Origin: Sphingobacterium sp.
Lineage (GTDB): Bacteria > Bacteroidota > Bacteroidia > Sphingobacteriales > Sphingobacteriaceae
Direction: 5' to 3'
Assembly (NCBI GenBank): GCA_031277685.1
Contig: JAITLV010000169.1
Span: forward strand, 1-38,619
DNA length: 38,619 nucleotides
The position numbers and the translations under genes were made by a program. Shown in pieces: positions 1 through 9,249 of this stretch. Position 1 is the first letter of the stretch. Each line of letters starts with the position of its first letter. Below the pieces are notes generated by a model. That model saw nothing but the letters and a program-made list of their open reading frames with translations. It was not told the origin of the DNA and made no database searches.

Positions 1-873
1 AAAAAACCGTTGAATACGATCACGATGGATAATAGCATTGTCAAACGGTGATAGTAATCTAATTTCCGCAGTCCTCCGTATTTTTCTGTCCATCAAATCG
101 CTAAGAACGTAAACTGGCGGATAATCTTCAATAGCAACGATTTCAATTACGTTTTCTTCAAGCAGTGCATGTAAGACTTTTTGCACATTATTTCTTATAG
201 CTTCGCCCGCTTTAAGATGAGTAATCTGTTTGACATTTGTCCAGCCATAAGCCTTTAAATAGGTTTTCACTAAATACTCGGCAAATTCAATGGGATTTGG
301 CATTGTCAGCTCGATATGGTTTGGAAGAACTCTTTCTGTCAAATCATACGATTTTTGCATTCCCTTACGTTCGGAGATCATTAAATCCCCTTGTAGAAAC
401 AGTCGCTCCAATGCAATTTTTGTAGGCTTCCAATTCCACCAGCTTCCTTCTTTTTTTGTTTCATTTTCAAAATCTCTCGCCTTTTTCGGCCCCTCAGCCT
501 GAATAGTATCTATAACATACTGCATTACTTTAGGATCTGCACGATAATAATGTGATTCATTTTGTTTGACCGCCAACATTTTTGGTAAAACAAAACGAAA
601 ATCTTGCATCGGAAGATAAGATGCTGCGTGAAACCAATACTCAAATATTTTATGCTCTTTTACCAGCTCTTCCAGATAGCTGGCTTTGTAGTCGGGGATT
701 CTCGTCCAAAGTGTATGGTGATGTGCCCGTTCGACAATTGATAAGGTATCTATCTGTAAATAGCCAAGCTTCTGCAATGCATGAAGTACGGCCTTTTTCC
801 CTTGTCCAAAAGCTGATCTACGGCATATTCCTTGGCTTTCTAATGTGATATTTCGTAATTGATCTATGGTCAT
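1..873 (-). CDS. YcaQ-family winged-helix DNA glycosylase-like protein (partial, C-terminus off left edge)
   Basis: Reading the minus strand from the ATG at 871-873 gives 291 uninterrupted codons to the window edge. The protein begins MTIDQLRNITLESQG and contains LGYLQIDTLS, RAHHHTLWTR, FEYWFHAASYLP and GSWWNWKPTKIALERL. These are typical of the YcaQ/AlkZ winged-helix family (COG3214), whose members are about 400 residues, so roughly a quarter is missing. Family knowledge: E. coli YcaQ is a DNA glycosylase that unhooks interstrand crosslinks, and the YcaQ branch uses a Q-x-D motif. Q40-I41-D42 here fits that branch. Expected role is cytosolic repair of alkylated or crosslinked DNA. It is divergent from the broken TlpA-like gene at 1155 and no operon partner is visible. 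The family call is firm; activity is inferred. Confidence 0.85.
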   Translation of the reverse strand, partial: MTIDQLRNITLESQGICRRSAFGQGKKAVLHALQKLGYLQIDTLSIVERAHHHTLWTRIPDYKASYLEELVKEHKIFEYWFHAASYLPMQDFRFVLPKMLAVKQNESHYYRADPKVMQYVIDTIQAEGPKKARDFENETKKEGSWWNWKPTKIALERLFLQGDLMISERKGMQKSYDLTERVLPNHIELTMPNPIEFAEYLVKTYLKAYGWTNVKQITHLKAGEAIRNNVQKVLHALLEENVIEIVAIEDYPPVYVLSDLMDRKIRRTAEIRLLSPFDNAIIHRDRIQRFF

Positions 874-1030
874 TTTGCTCCGCATATCTCAAACTTTGTC
901 TTTTATCTGTTATTTTTTGACATCCACCTACTCTCGAACATCCATTTAGCCTCAGTTATGAAATAAAATCGAGCCCCCCCCTTCCGATTAATTAGATCAG
1001 AAAACGTATAGAATAAGCGACTGGTAAAGC

Positions 1031-1063
1031 AAATTTTCAATTAATAAAGGTAATTGAAAATTT
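1031..1063. repeat. Perfect 13-bp inverted repeat in a divergent intergenic region
   Basis: AAATTTTCAATTA at 1031-1043 and its exact reverse complement at 1051-1063 flank a 7-base spacer. The flanking genes point away from each other, so this is not an obvious terminator for either. It could be an operator, a cruciform, or a terminator left from a lost gene. The rest of 874-1154 is A+T-rich with a C8 run near 975; I see no further gene in it. Confidence 0.6.
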
Positions 1064-1154
1064 TAAAAGTAATCCATCGTCCGTCACCTTTTGTTCAATT
1101 ATCTTGCTTATAATTAAAATTTTAGATATTTTTAATCAATAACATCGCAATCTA

Positions 1155-2316
1155 ATGAATTTAAGAAAAGTCATTATCCATATCAAATTCGGTATCTTAT
1201 TGATCGCTGTCAATATCCTATTAGGTGCACAGGTCGTTTCCGCCCAACAGCTTTTCTCTATTGAGGGTATTGGAAAAGCGATGCCAGATACCGACATGAT
1301 CTATCTCTCCTATAAGAAAGACGGAAAGCTCATCATAGATTCTGCAAAAGTCAAAAATAACAGGTTTAGGTTTACAGGAAAAATAGGAAATTTCCCCCCT
1401 CACCGCCACTTTGACAAGAAACCGGAATCCAACCCACCACTATAATTCTCGGAACGAATCAAAGAATATTTTCTTAGAATCTGGAAAAATAGTATTGAAG
1501 ATTCCTAATACACTATCCAATGCCGTATTATCAGGAACTGATTTAAATCGAACACTTCAACTGAAAAATGAAAGACTGTTTCGGATAAATAATGATCTAT
1601 CAGCTATAAAAGATCCTTATTACTTTAATGTGGAAGAATTAAAAGATTCCCTATTGGTAAAGCGCAATCAACGGATGATAGATTCAGTATATTTTAAAAT
1701 AATAGAACAAGAATTGGATTTTGCCAAAGAGTTCCCAGATTCTTATGTGAGTCTCGATATCGTTAACAAAGCTTCAAAGATGACTAAATTAATAGCTAAA
1801 ACCGAGTTGGTCTTTAATGGACTCAGCGAGCGGCTTAAGGCTATACCAGACGCAAATATTGCTAAAAGTAACATCCAGAGGAAAAATAAAATTCAGATCG
1901 GAAATCAAGCTCCCTTATTTGAAATGAAAAACATACAGGGGAATACCATCCAATTATCATCCTATAAAGGTCAATTCGTCTTAATAGACTTCTGGGCATC
2001 ATGGTGCAGGCCTTGTCGGGAAGAACATCCCAACCTGATTGAAATTAATAGATTATATAGCAAAAATAATTTCGCTATCCTCAGTATTTCAATTGACCAT
2101 AAAGAGGATGATTGGAAAAAAGCGGTGAAAGATGATAACCTAACATGGGCACAATTGTCGGATCTAAAAGCTGTTGATGGCGAGGTTTACAACCAATATG
2201 GAATCACAACGCTCCCATCCAATTTTTTGATAGATCAAAATGGTAAAATAGTAGCGAAGGATCTAAAAGGAGAAGAACTAAAACGTAAAATTTATGAATT
2301 AGTGGAGGGAATCTAA
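1155..2316 (+). pseudogene. TlpA-like disulfide reductase with DUF4369-type N-terminus, frameshifted
   Basis: The first part (from ATG 1155) encodes a signal peptide ending near VVSAQQ, then a DUF4369-like segment with IYLSYKKDGKLIIDSAKV. The reading frame is lost at about 1394-1399, a run of six C. Downstream, the frame starting in the C run reads ATLTRNRNPTHHYNSRN, then FLESGKIVLKI, and continues to the stop at 2314-2316. Removing one C joins the halves into about 386 residues, the usual size for this family. The C-terminal half has an intact thioredoxin fold with WASWCRPCREEHP (CxxC) and a TTLPSNFLID cis-proline loop. Such proteins are periplasmic thiol-disulfide reductases. It may be a true pseudogene, a phase-variable gene or a sequencing error. 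Everything after the shift is intact, which points to a recent event or an error. Confidence 0.8.
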
Positions 2317-2360
2317 AGCACATTTCAACAGAAAACTTTCATCCATTTGTAGGAAGAAAG

Positions 2361-3401
2361 TCACTGTTCCATTTCATCGAGCATCTTTTTAACGTTCCAG
2401 TCACCCATAACTTTTTCAAGTTTATATATTTTGCGTTTGTTGGCAGACAGCTGACTCGACCAAGTTACTCGCTTTGAAAGATCCATTGCTCCCGCTCCTT
2501 TGGATCCCAATTCAGCATAAAATACAGTTTTATCCTTGTCTGGAAATAGCTTATCCCCTTTCCATTCATTCCAACCTTCAGGTACAATATGGGCGCCTAA
2601 ATTACAGTCAACCAACACTGTATTGGCATAGGGCCGCCAGGGCCGACCAAGAAACACCTGGTTGACCGATTGATCTACGGGCAGAAAATCACAGTGATCA
2701 AAGATATACCCATAGCGTTCCCCCTGCGACGTTGCTGCTGCCGTGACATAAGAATTGCGCAATGAAATCAATTTACACGCTGCAAAAAATGCTGTCCCTG
2801 GTCCAAAGATAAAATCAGTTGTACCACTAATGCTGCAATCGGAAAAATAGCTTCTACCTTTCCCTAGATACAAAGTATCCTGAAATCCCAACAAATGACA
2901 ATTGACTAGTGCAATTTGATCACCTTCCAAATGAAGTGCCACCGCCTGCCCTATAGGCCCAGCGGCATTTTCGATGGTAATATTTTTTATTAATACTCCA
3001 CTAGCACGTACCAGCAGCGTATAGCTACTAAATGTACCCAATTTTGTTCTTCCTGTTTCATCAGGACAATCGGAGACTTTGCCAGCATAATCACCATAAA
3101 CGATCTTGGTACCAAGAACATCCTCCCCGACCAGCTGAATATTTTCCAGATAAGTGGGGATGACTATTTTCTCGTAGTAGGTACCTTTTCGTATCCAAAT
3201 ACGAACGCCTTGTGCTCCCCGAAATGCACGGACCGCATTAATAGCCGCCTGTATGCTTGTAAAGTCTCCTTTTCCTTGTTGATCTACCGTAATCACCTCC
3301 GTTGCCGCAGCCCGCAGCTTCATGCCTGTTAATAACATGCCAACAATCATGCATACAGCTATAACTTTAAATACGTCAAGTTGTCTCTTTATCACTATCA
3401 T
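2361..3401 (-). CDS. Exported pectinesterase (pectin methylesterase)
   Basis: Encodes about 346 residues from the ATG at 3399-3401. An upstream TTG at 3449 is open, but the ATG puts a hydrophobic signal segment (VIAVCMIVGMLL) at the N-terminus, so I prefer it. The conserved features of family CE8 right-handed beta-helix pectinesterases are all present in order: GDFTSIQAAI, GTYYEK, QAVAL, GFQDTLY, TDFIFG and LGRPW. They include the two catalytic Asp residues (GFQD, DFIFG), the transition-state Gln (QAVAL) and the Arg of LGRPW. The enzyme removes methyl esters from polygalacturonate, releasing methanol, probably in the periplasm or outside. It converges on the broken TlpA-like gene. No pectate lyase or other polysaccharide enzyme is in the window, so it is either solitary or at the edge of a larger locus. 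Confidence 0.93.
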   Translation of the reverse strand: MIVIKRQLDVFKVIAVCMIVGMLLTGMKLRAAATEVITVDQQGKGDFTSIQAAINAVRAFRGAQGVRIWIRKGTYYEKIVIPTYLENIQLVGEDVLGTKIVYGDYAGKVSDCPDETGRTKLGTFSSYTLLVRASGVLIKNITIENAAGPIGQAVALHLEGDQIALVNCHLLGFQDTLYLGKGRSYFSDCSISGTTDFIFGPGTAFFAACKLISLRNSYVTAAATSQGERYGYIFDHCDFLPVDQSVNQVFLGRPWRPYANTVLVDCNLGAHIVPEGWNEWKGDKLFPDKDKTVFYAELGSKGAGAMDLSKRVTWSSQLSANKRKIYKLEKVMGDWNVKKMLDEMEQ

Positions 3402-3613
3402 ACCCGCAAAATAGCGATTTCGATCTAATAATTTAGTCACTAAAGCCAAGCATTTTGTGTATAGTCAATTTTCCAGGCATCTCTTTAAATTTATTCTTGT
3501 ACAGACCGATACCTGACACGAACTTTCAGCTTAAGGGACAACTTCGGATTAATAAAGCCTCCTTTTTCATTAATTTTTCCAATATTTGATTTTAGATTAG
3601 AAAACCATTAGTC

Positions 3614-4909
3614 ATGTTCAAGATATTTTCCGCATTCTTATTATTGATCAGTTCAGCCAGTTCGCTCAGAGCACAGTCAAAAAGCTATACTGAAAATCAA
3701 ATAAACACTTTTTTCACTGAGTTAAAGCATTCTTCTGATCGTGCTATCAAGTTGTGGAATAAAAATCTATATGGTCCCATCTTATTAGTTGATCCTCAAA
3801 CCAGGAAAATATATGCAAATGAAGATGATATAACAGGCGTACTTCAACATACAAACACTATATATACCGGAATTCTACCACAAGATGTAAACATTTCCAA
3901 TACGGCATTAGATTGGAGTGGCAAGCGATGGGCGATGATTATGCTGCCGCTTCCTATAAATGCTGATGATCGGATCAATTTACTCGCACATGAATCGTTC
4001 CATCGGATACAACCTGAACTTGGCTTTGAATTAAACAATGCCAATAACAATCATCTCGATGAAAAAGATGGAAGGATAGGTTTACGTCTTGAATTTGAAG
4101 CTTTGAAAAAAGCATTGACTTCATCACGCAGTAGAGAAATAAAAAAACACCTTGGAAACGCCTTATTTTTCAGAAAATATAGGCAGCTACAGTTTGAAAT
4201 AGCAGCCGAAAATGAAAATTTACTTGAGATCAACGAAGGTATAGCGGAATTTACCGGCATCATCGTGAGTGACCGTGATGATGTGTCAACAAAATCATAT
4301 TTAATTAAAAACATGGACCGTTCCCTAAGAAATCGTACTCTTGTAAGATCCTTTGCTTATCAAACGATTCCCACCTATGGTTACCTACTTTTTAAAAAAG
4401 ATAAAAACTGGAACAAAAAGATTGATGCCTCAACTGATCTAACAAATTATTTTATACAGAAATTTGCTATTTCAATACCTTCTCTCACAGAACAAAACTT
4501 TAAAGATCTAGTGACAGAATACAAGGGTGATATTATTCTTGAAGAAGAAAATAAAAGAGACAGAGAAAGTAAGCGAATCGTCAGAGAATACAAAAATAAA
4601 TTTGTTGAATCACCACATTTTGAAATTATGTTTGAAAAAATGAACTACTCTTTTGATCCAAGAACAATCATTCCAATAGAAAACTTCGGCACTTATTATC
4701 CTACTACCCGGATTACCGATTTATGGGGTATTCTGACTGTTGAAAAAGGAGCCTTAATAGCCCCTGACTGGAAGAAAATTTCGCTTTCATTACCTACGTT
4801 TAGTAATAAAAATCTAGTCAAAGGAGATGGGTGGATCCTCGAACTTCATGGTAATTACACAATAGAAGTTGATCAGCAAAAAAATAGTTATTTAAAAAAG
4901 TTGGAGTAA
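3614..4909 (+). CDS. Exported putative zinc metallopeptidase-like protein (HExxH), unrecognised family
   Basis: 431 residues with a signal peptide (MFKIFSAFLLLISSASSLRA, then QS). The middle has HESFH at residues 126-130, matching HExxH, and about 78 residues later NEGIAEF (E208, E212). An EGxAE-type downstream glutamate supplies the third zinc ligand in gluzincin peptidases. The C-terminal part, from about residue 330, looks beta-rich and has no motif I recognise. There is no cysteine pair, transmembrane segment or sorting domain. I cannot name the family; the metallopeptidase role is inferred from these two motifs only. It has its own intergenic region on both sides, so it is probably monocistronic. 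Confidence 0.8.
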   Translation: MFKIFSAFLLLISSASSLRAQSKSYTENQINTFFTELKHSSDRAIKLWNKNLYGPILLVDPQTRKIYANEDDITGVLQHTNTIYTGILPQDVNISNTALDWSGKRWAMIMLPLPINADDRINLLAHESFHRIQPELGFELNNANNNHLDEKDGRIGLRLEFEALKKALTSSRSREIKKHLGNALFFRKYRQLQFEIAAENENLLEINEGIAEFTGIIVSDRDDVSTKSYLIKNMDRSLRNRTLVRSFAYQTIPTYGYLLFKKDKNWNKKIDASTDLTNYFIQKFAISIPSLTEQNFKDLVTEYKGDIILEEENKRDRESKRIVREYKNKFVESPHFEIMFEKMNYSFDPRTIIPIENFGTYYPTTRITDLWGILTVEKGALIAPDWKKISLSLPTFSNKNLVKGDGWILELHGNYTIEVDQQKNSYLKKLE

Positions 4910-5142
4910 AATAGGAAAGCTAGCTTACAGGAGCTCCAAACGAAAAATAAATTGAGTAAATGCCGGTGAGTCGACAATTTTAGTGAAACAAATTAGGATC
5001 TAGAAGAACTAAGCCTACCGAATAATATTTCATTCGTTAAGGACAAAGCTCCTATAAAATATGCCGTTGAGGACAGAGAATACATTGAAAACAATGTACT
5101 GAAAGTCGACAACTTAAATTAGCGAAAAATAAATGGGATTAT
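4910..5142 (+). other. Intergenic stretch with a decayed coding scrap (4997-5122)
   Basis: Between the HExxH gene and the AraC gene, the frame at 4997-5122 reads as a protein-like tail: DLEELSLPNNISFV, then IKYAVEDREYIENN, then VLKVDNLN and a TAG stop. It is preceded by an in-frame TAG and has no start codon. This looks like the C-terminus of a gene whose front is gone. Its family is unknown to me. Confidence 0.3.
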
Positions 5143-6036
5143 TTAGACAAGCCCCATTTCTAAAATAGCCGCCAATTCGTCATAGGCCATGATCAATAAA
5201 TAGCGTAAACTATTTGGAACATAACCAAAAAATTTCTTGAATGCGGCTGTAAAATGACTAGCATGCTTATAACCGAGCTGATTTCCAATAAAACTGATCG
5301 TTAATCTGCGGTCTTTTAATAAATGCTGGGCTCTTTGCATTTTACATTTCAACACAAAATTGAATATCGTAAGACCGTAATAGCTTTTAAAATGTTGTTT
5401 GAGATATTGGACATTGGTACCTACTTCCTTGGCTAGTTGATGTATGGTATATGTCTCATGGAGGTTGTTCTCAATAAGTAACTTTACTTGGCTAATTTTC
5501 TCCACATCCGATTCGCGTAGTTCAAGTTTATCGGGCAACACCTTGGGCTGCACAGCATCCATCAGGGTCGAGAGAATAAACAGTGATTTGGACTTATAAA
5601 ATGCAGGTAAAAGCAAACTATTGACCTTCATTCGCAAGAGGTCAGTCGCTTTTACATAAGTAATCAATGATGTCTCATCTGAAATTTTCCCAGCATTTAA
5701 GATCGCTTCATTTATGGCAACTATATTCTGTTCCGAAATATCCATTTGCTGAAGATAAGAATCTCGATAGAGCAGGATGAGGCAGCATGAATTGCTATGC
5801 TTGGATGTTATCCTGACCGTATTTGTATGCAAGCGCAATAACATACTACTCCCCGCTTTCAAAACAATTTTCCTTGAGCCGCTTGACAGGCTACATCCCT
5901 CTTCAATTGCTATAATAACAAGGTAGCTCTGATTTTCAGGGACAATCTCATGGCTTGTGTAGGGATAAACCATCCTGACATTATAATCGGGATGATCGTA
6001 TTTGAATGCTCTTTTTTCTGCTTGAAGTAACTCCAT
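5143..6036 (-). CDS. AraC-family transcriptional regulator
   Basis: 297 residues. The C-terminal 95 residues form a two-helix-turn-helix AraC/XylS domain: IHQLAKEVGTNVQYLKQHFK for the first HTH, ISFIGNQLGYKHASHFTAAF for the second, then KKFFGYVPNSLR. The N-terminal part (1-190) has no recognisable enzyme motif and is presumably the sensing domain. The gene is divergent from the SusC/SusD pair with 149 bp between the starts. That arrangement is common for a local activator of an uptake locus, so control of susC/susD is a reasonable inference. The inducer is unknown. Confidence 0.88.
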   Translation of the reverse strand: MELLQAEKRAFKYDHPDYNVRMVYPYTSHEIVPENQSYLVIIAIEEGCSLSSGSRKIVLKAGSSMLLRLHTNTVRITSKHSNSCCLILLYRDSYLQQMDISEQNIVAINEAILNAGKISDETSLITYVKATDLLRMKVNSLLLPAFYKSKSLFILSTLMDAVQPKVLPDKLELRESDVEKISQVKLLIENNLHETYTIHQLAKEVGTNVQYLKQHFKSYYGLTIFNFVLKCKMQRAQHLLKDRRLTISFIGNQLGYKHASHFTAAFKKFFGYVPNSLRYLLIMAYDELAAILEMGLV

Positions 6037-6185
6037 CGAATAGAAATTTCCAATAGTATAAGTCTTATTTCCGATTGCGTTATTCGGTAATTTATATTAG
6101 CAACTATCTTCGTAAGCTATTTATTTAGACTTAATATAATCAAAGGTATTGAAATCATACTACTTATTCAATTAAACATTAAAAA

Positions 6186-9100
6186 ATGTTAAAAAGCTAC
6201 TTATTAATCCTATTTCTATTCTTTACCTCACAATTCTATGTAGGGGTGTTTGCGCAGACTAATTTCACCGTAGAAGGGCGTATTTTAGATCTAAAAACCG
6301 ACGAGCCGATTAGTGGTGTTTCAATTCGTGTAAAAGAAAATATCAAATCTGGTTCGGTCATGACAAGTTCACAAGGAAGTTTCCGTATCCGTCTTCAACA
6401 TGGACAGACATTAGTTATTTCGCACCTTAACTATACACCCCAAGAAATTCCAGTGCCTAGCAACCAATCTAACCTCGTCATCCGACTAGCTGGAGATCCA
6501 CATATCCTATCTGAAGTAACTGTAACGGGGGCATTAGGGATAAAAAGACAAGCGCGAGAACTCGGTACTTCGGCGCAATCCGTAGACAATCAAGAATTGA
6601 ACCTAGGCAAGATGGTAAATCCCCTCTTAGCATTATCGAGTAAAGTTGCGGGATTAAGAATCAATGCGACAGACTTAACGACGGGCAAAACTGACCCTGG
6701 GATTCAGATTAGATTGCGAGGAACCCGTTCTTTAAATCGTTCAAAAAATGATCCGATCTATGTGGTAGACGGTGTTCCATTGCCAGATATTACACGGATA
6801 AATCCCAATGATATCCAAGACATCACTGTGTTAAAAGGAGCAAATGCAGCAGCATTATATGGTTCTGAGGGAGTCAATGGAGCCATTATGATTACCACAA
6901 AATCCGGCCGGGCAGAAAGGGGGCAGATCAACTATAGCAATAGTACGCTATTTTCTAAGGTTTTCTTACTGCCGCCCGCTCAGAACATTTTCGGTCAGGG
7001 GCAAAATGGTGTATATAGTCCTGTAGCAAACGAATCATGGGGAGATCGTTTTAACGGTGAGATAAGGGATTTTGGTTTGCCTATTAATGGTGTACAACCT
7101 ACTAAAGTATACAGTGCCCCGGATAAGGATAACCGTTTAGGATTTTTTGATACAGGCATAACCACGCAAAACGATTTATCATTCTCTTCTGGGGATGACA
7201 AGGGTTCTTACTATGTCTCACTTCAGGATGTTCGTATCAAAGGTGTGATCCCCGGCGACAAATCAAGCCGTACAGGTGTTCGATTTAATGGATCACGTCG
7301 ATTTAACAAGTTGAATACCTCTTTCAATACCAATTATGTTTTCTTCAAAAATAATACCACCAGCGACGGTCCATGGCTATCTGTTTATACCCAACCAGCC
7401 AACATTGATTATAAAGATGCCCGTAACTGGGAAGATCCAAGTTCACCAAATCATCCTTTAAACTGGTATAATCCAGTTGCAGGAACAAGAAACCCTATTT
7501 TTATGGCTGACAACAATAGGAATACCGCCGATCAGCACACATTAAACTCAAAATTGGAGTTCAATTATGAATTTACAGATTGGTTAGATGCAACTTACCG
7601 TACAGGATTATATTTTCAATCGGAGCCGGGTCGGGTAACAAATAAAAAACTGGTTTCCAATATAGCAACAAGAAATATAAATGGGAGTGTAAACGATACG
7701 CATAGGGGCTTTACCCGTTTTAACAATGATTTGATTCTGAATTTCCATAAAAACTTTGGTGATTTCTCTACAAAGTTTTTGCTTGGACAAAATGTAAGAA
7801 TGGATGACACTAAATCAATCAATATCAACGCGGCGAATCTTTTGTTTGAAGATATTTTCAATCAAGGATCTAGAACGGGTGAATTGACGGGTGGTTCCAC
7901 TATCACAAAATATCGTTCATTGGCGACTTACGGCGAGTTGACAGCCGGATATAAAAACTATCTTTTTCTCACACTTACGGGTAGAAACGATCAGGTATCG
8001 GTACTTGCTCCAGGAAACAATAGTTATTTCTCTCCAGGTGTGAGTTCCTCCTTTGTATTTACAGATGCGATTGCGAACTTGCGCGAAAGTAGGGTACTGA
8101 GCTACGGTCGTATTTTTACATCTTTTAATAAGACAGGAAACGTTACCTTAGATCCCTATCGTCTGAATCTGAGTTATAGCCAAACAGCAGGCTTTCCATT
8201 TGGCAGTTTGGTCGGATTTACGCCCTCGCTTTCGGAGCCAAACCTATCGATAAAACCTGAATTTGTTAAATCATTTGAAGTGGGTACCCAACTTGGTTTC
8301 TTTAATGATCGTTTGCGAACGGATATTGTTTACGCTTATTCGGATTCGGATGGGCAGATATTTGATGCGGGCATCTCCCGCGCAACTGGATTCAATTCGA
8401 CAATTGTAAATGCCGGACAGGTTATCAATAAGACTTTAGAAATCATGGTCAATGGAACTGCAATTAAAAGTAAAGATATGAATTTGCAGTTTGGCCTTAA
8501 TTTCAGTTATACCGATACAAAAGCCAAGAATCTATATGCAGGTGACGAATTTAATATCTTTAGACAAGCCTATGCTATCAAAGGCCTACAATACCCAACA
8601 CTTCGTATGACAGATTTTCTAAGAGAAAATGGCAAAATCGTGTTGGATCAAAACGGCAATGTAATCCCGTCGGAAGAAGAAAAGGTAATGGGAACGATGG
8701 TCCCCCCCTATCTGTTTGGGTTTAACACCAAATTCAACTATAAATCTTTTACGATGGGTTTTCAGATAGACGCCAGACTAGGAAGTTGGATGTATTCTGA
8801 GGTAATTCCGAGGATGTTTGCTGCCGGTACACATCCGGAGACAGCAAAATACGACAGACAACCTTTTATTATGCCAAATTCCATGATACGCCTGGCCGAT
8901 GGTTCGATCGTTGAAAACAATGATATCTACTCCAAGGGCGATAAAGCATGGTGGACAGCATACGGAAATATACAATCGGTCACTGCCGCCAAAGGAGATT
9001 ATCTAAAACTTAGAGAACTCTATATCGGATATGATCTCCCCCAATCGTGGTTGGCTCATCAAAGGGTGATCAAAAAAGCAAGCATTGGTTTTGTTGGAAA

Positions 9101-9239
9101 TAATCTTTTTATTATTCGGCATTCATCCAATACGATTGGTGACCCTGAGGCACTCTATAATCAGACAGATGGTTACAATAGTTTCAGACAGATTCCGACT
9201 TCGAGATCAATGGGTTTTAATGTCAACATTACTTTCTAA
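6186..9239 (+). CDS. SusC/RagA-family TonB-linked outer-membrane transporter
   Basis: 1017 residues. There is a signal peptide to about residue 24 (VFAQT), then a carboxypeptidase-regulatory-like domain (FTVEGRILDLKTDEPISGVS). A TonB plug follows, with DPIYVVDGVPL at about 189-199 and TVLKGANAAALYGSEGVNGA, the SusC signature. A long beta-barrel ends in NVNITF with the terminal Phe typical of outer-membrane proteins. The stop is 10 bases before the susD-like ATG, so the two form an operon. SusC/SusD pairs import oligosaccharides or other large ligands using TonB energy. No hydrolase is adjacent, so the substrate cannot be assigned. The nearest enzyme, the pectinesterase, is about 2.8 kb away and separated by two unrelated genes. 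Confidence 0.95.
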   Translation: MLKSYLLILFLFFTSQFYVGVFAQTNFTVEGRILDLKTDEPISGVSIRVKENIKSGSVMTSSQGSFRIRLQHGQTLVISHLNYTPQEIPVPSNQSNLVIRLAGDPHILSEVTVTGALGIKRQARELGTSAQSVDNQELNLGKMVNPLLALSSKVAGLRINATDLTTGKTDPGIQIRLRGTRSLNRSKNDPIYVVDGVPLPDITRINPNDIQDITVLKGANAAALYGSEGVNGAIMITTKSGRAERGQINYSNSTLFSKVFLLPPAQNIFGQGQNGVYSPVANESWGDRFNGEIRDFGLPINGVQPTKVYSAPDKDNRLGFFDTGITTQNDLSFSSGDDKGSYYVSLQDVRIKGVIPGDKSSRTGVRFNGSRRFNKLNTSFNTNYVFFKNNTTSDGPWLSVYTQPANIDYKDARNWEDPSSPNHPLNWYNPVAGTRNPIFMADNNRNTADQHTLNSKLEFNYEFTDWLDATYRTGLYFQSEPGRVTNKKLVSNIATRNINGSVNDTHRGFTRFNNDLILNFHKNFGDFSTKFLLGQNVRMDDTKSININAANLLFEDIFNQGSRTGELTGGSTITKYRSLATYGELTAGYKNYLFLTLTGRNDQVSVLAPGNNSYFSPGVSSSFVFTDAIANLRESRVLSYGRIFTSFNKTGNVTLDPYRLNLSYSQTAGFPFGSLVGFTPSLSEPNLSIKPEFVKSFEVGTQLGFFNDRLRTDIVYAYSDSDGQIFDAGISRATGFNSTIVNAGQVINKTLEIMVNGTAIKSKDMNLQFGLNFSYTDTKAKNLYAGDEFNIFRQAYAIKGLQYPTLRMTDFLRENGKIVLDQNGNVIPSEEEKVMGTMVPPYLFGFNTKFNYKSFTMGFQIDARLGSWMYSEVIPRMFAAGTHPETAKYDRQPFIMPNSMIRLADGSIVENNDIYSKGDKAWWTAYGNIQSVTAAKGDYLKLRELYIGYDLPQSWLAHQRVIKKASIGFVGNNLFIIRHSSNTIGDPEALYNQTDGYNSFRQIPTSRSMGFNVNITF

Positions 9240-9249
9240 CACTACAGAG

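Noticed and set aside
8701..8708. Run of C in the SusC-like gene as a second frameshift site
   Set aside because: The frame continues without interruption through the run and the protein is full length.
9085..9249. 55-codon N-terminal extension of the SusD-like protein
   Set aside because: It overlaps the SusC-like gene and would hide the lipoprotein signal; the ATG at 9250 is well placed.
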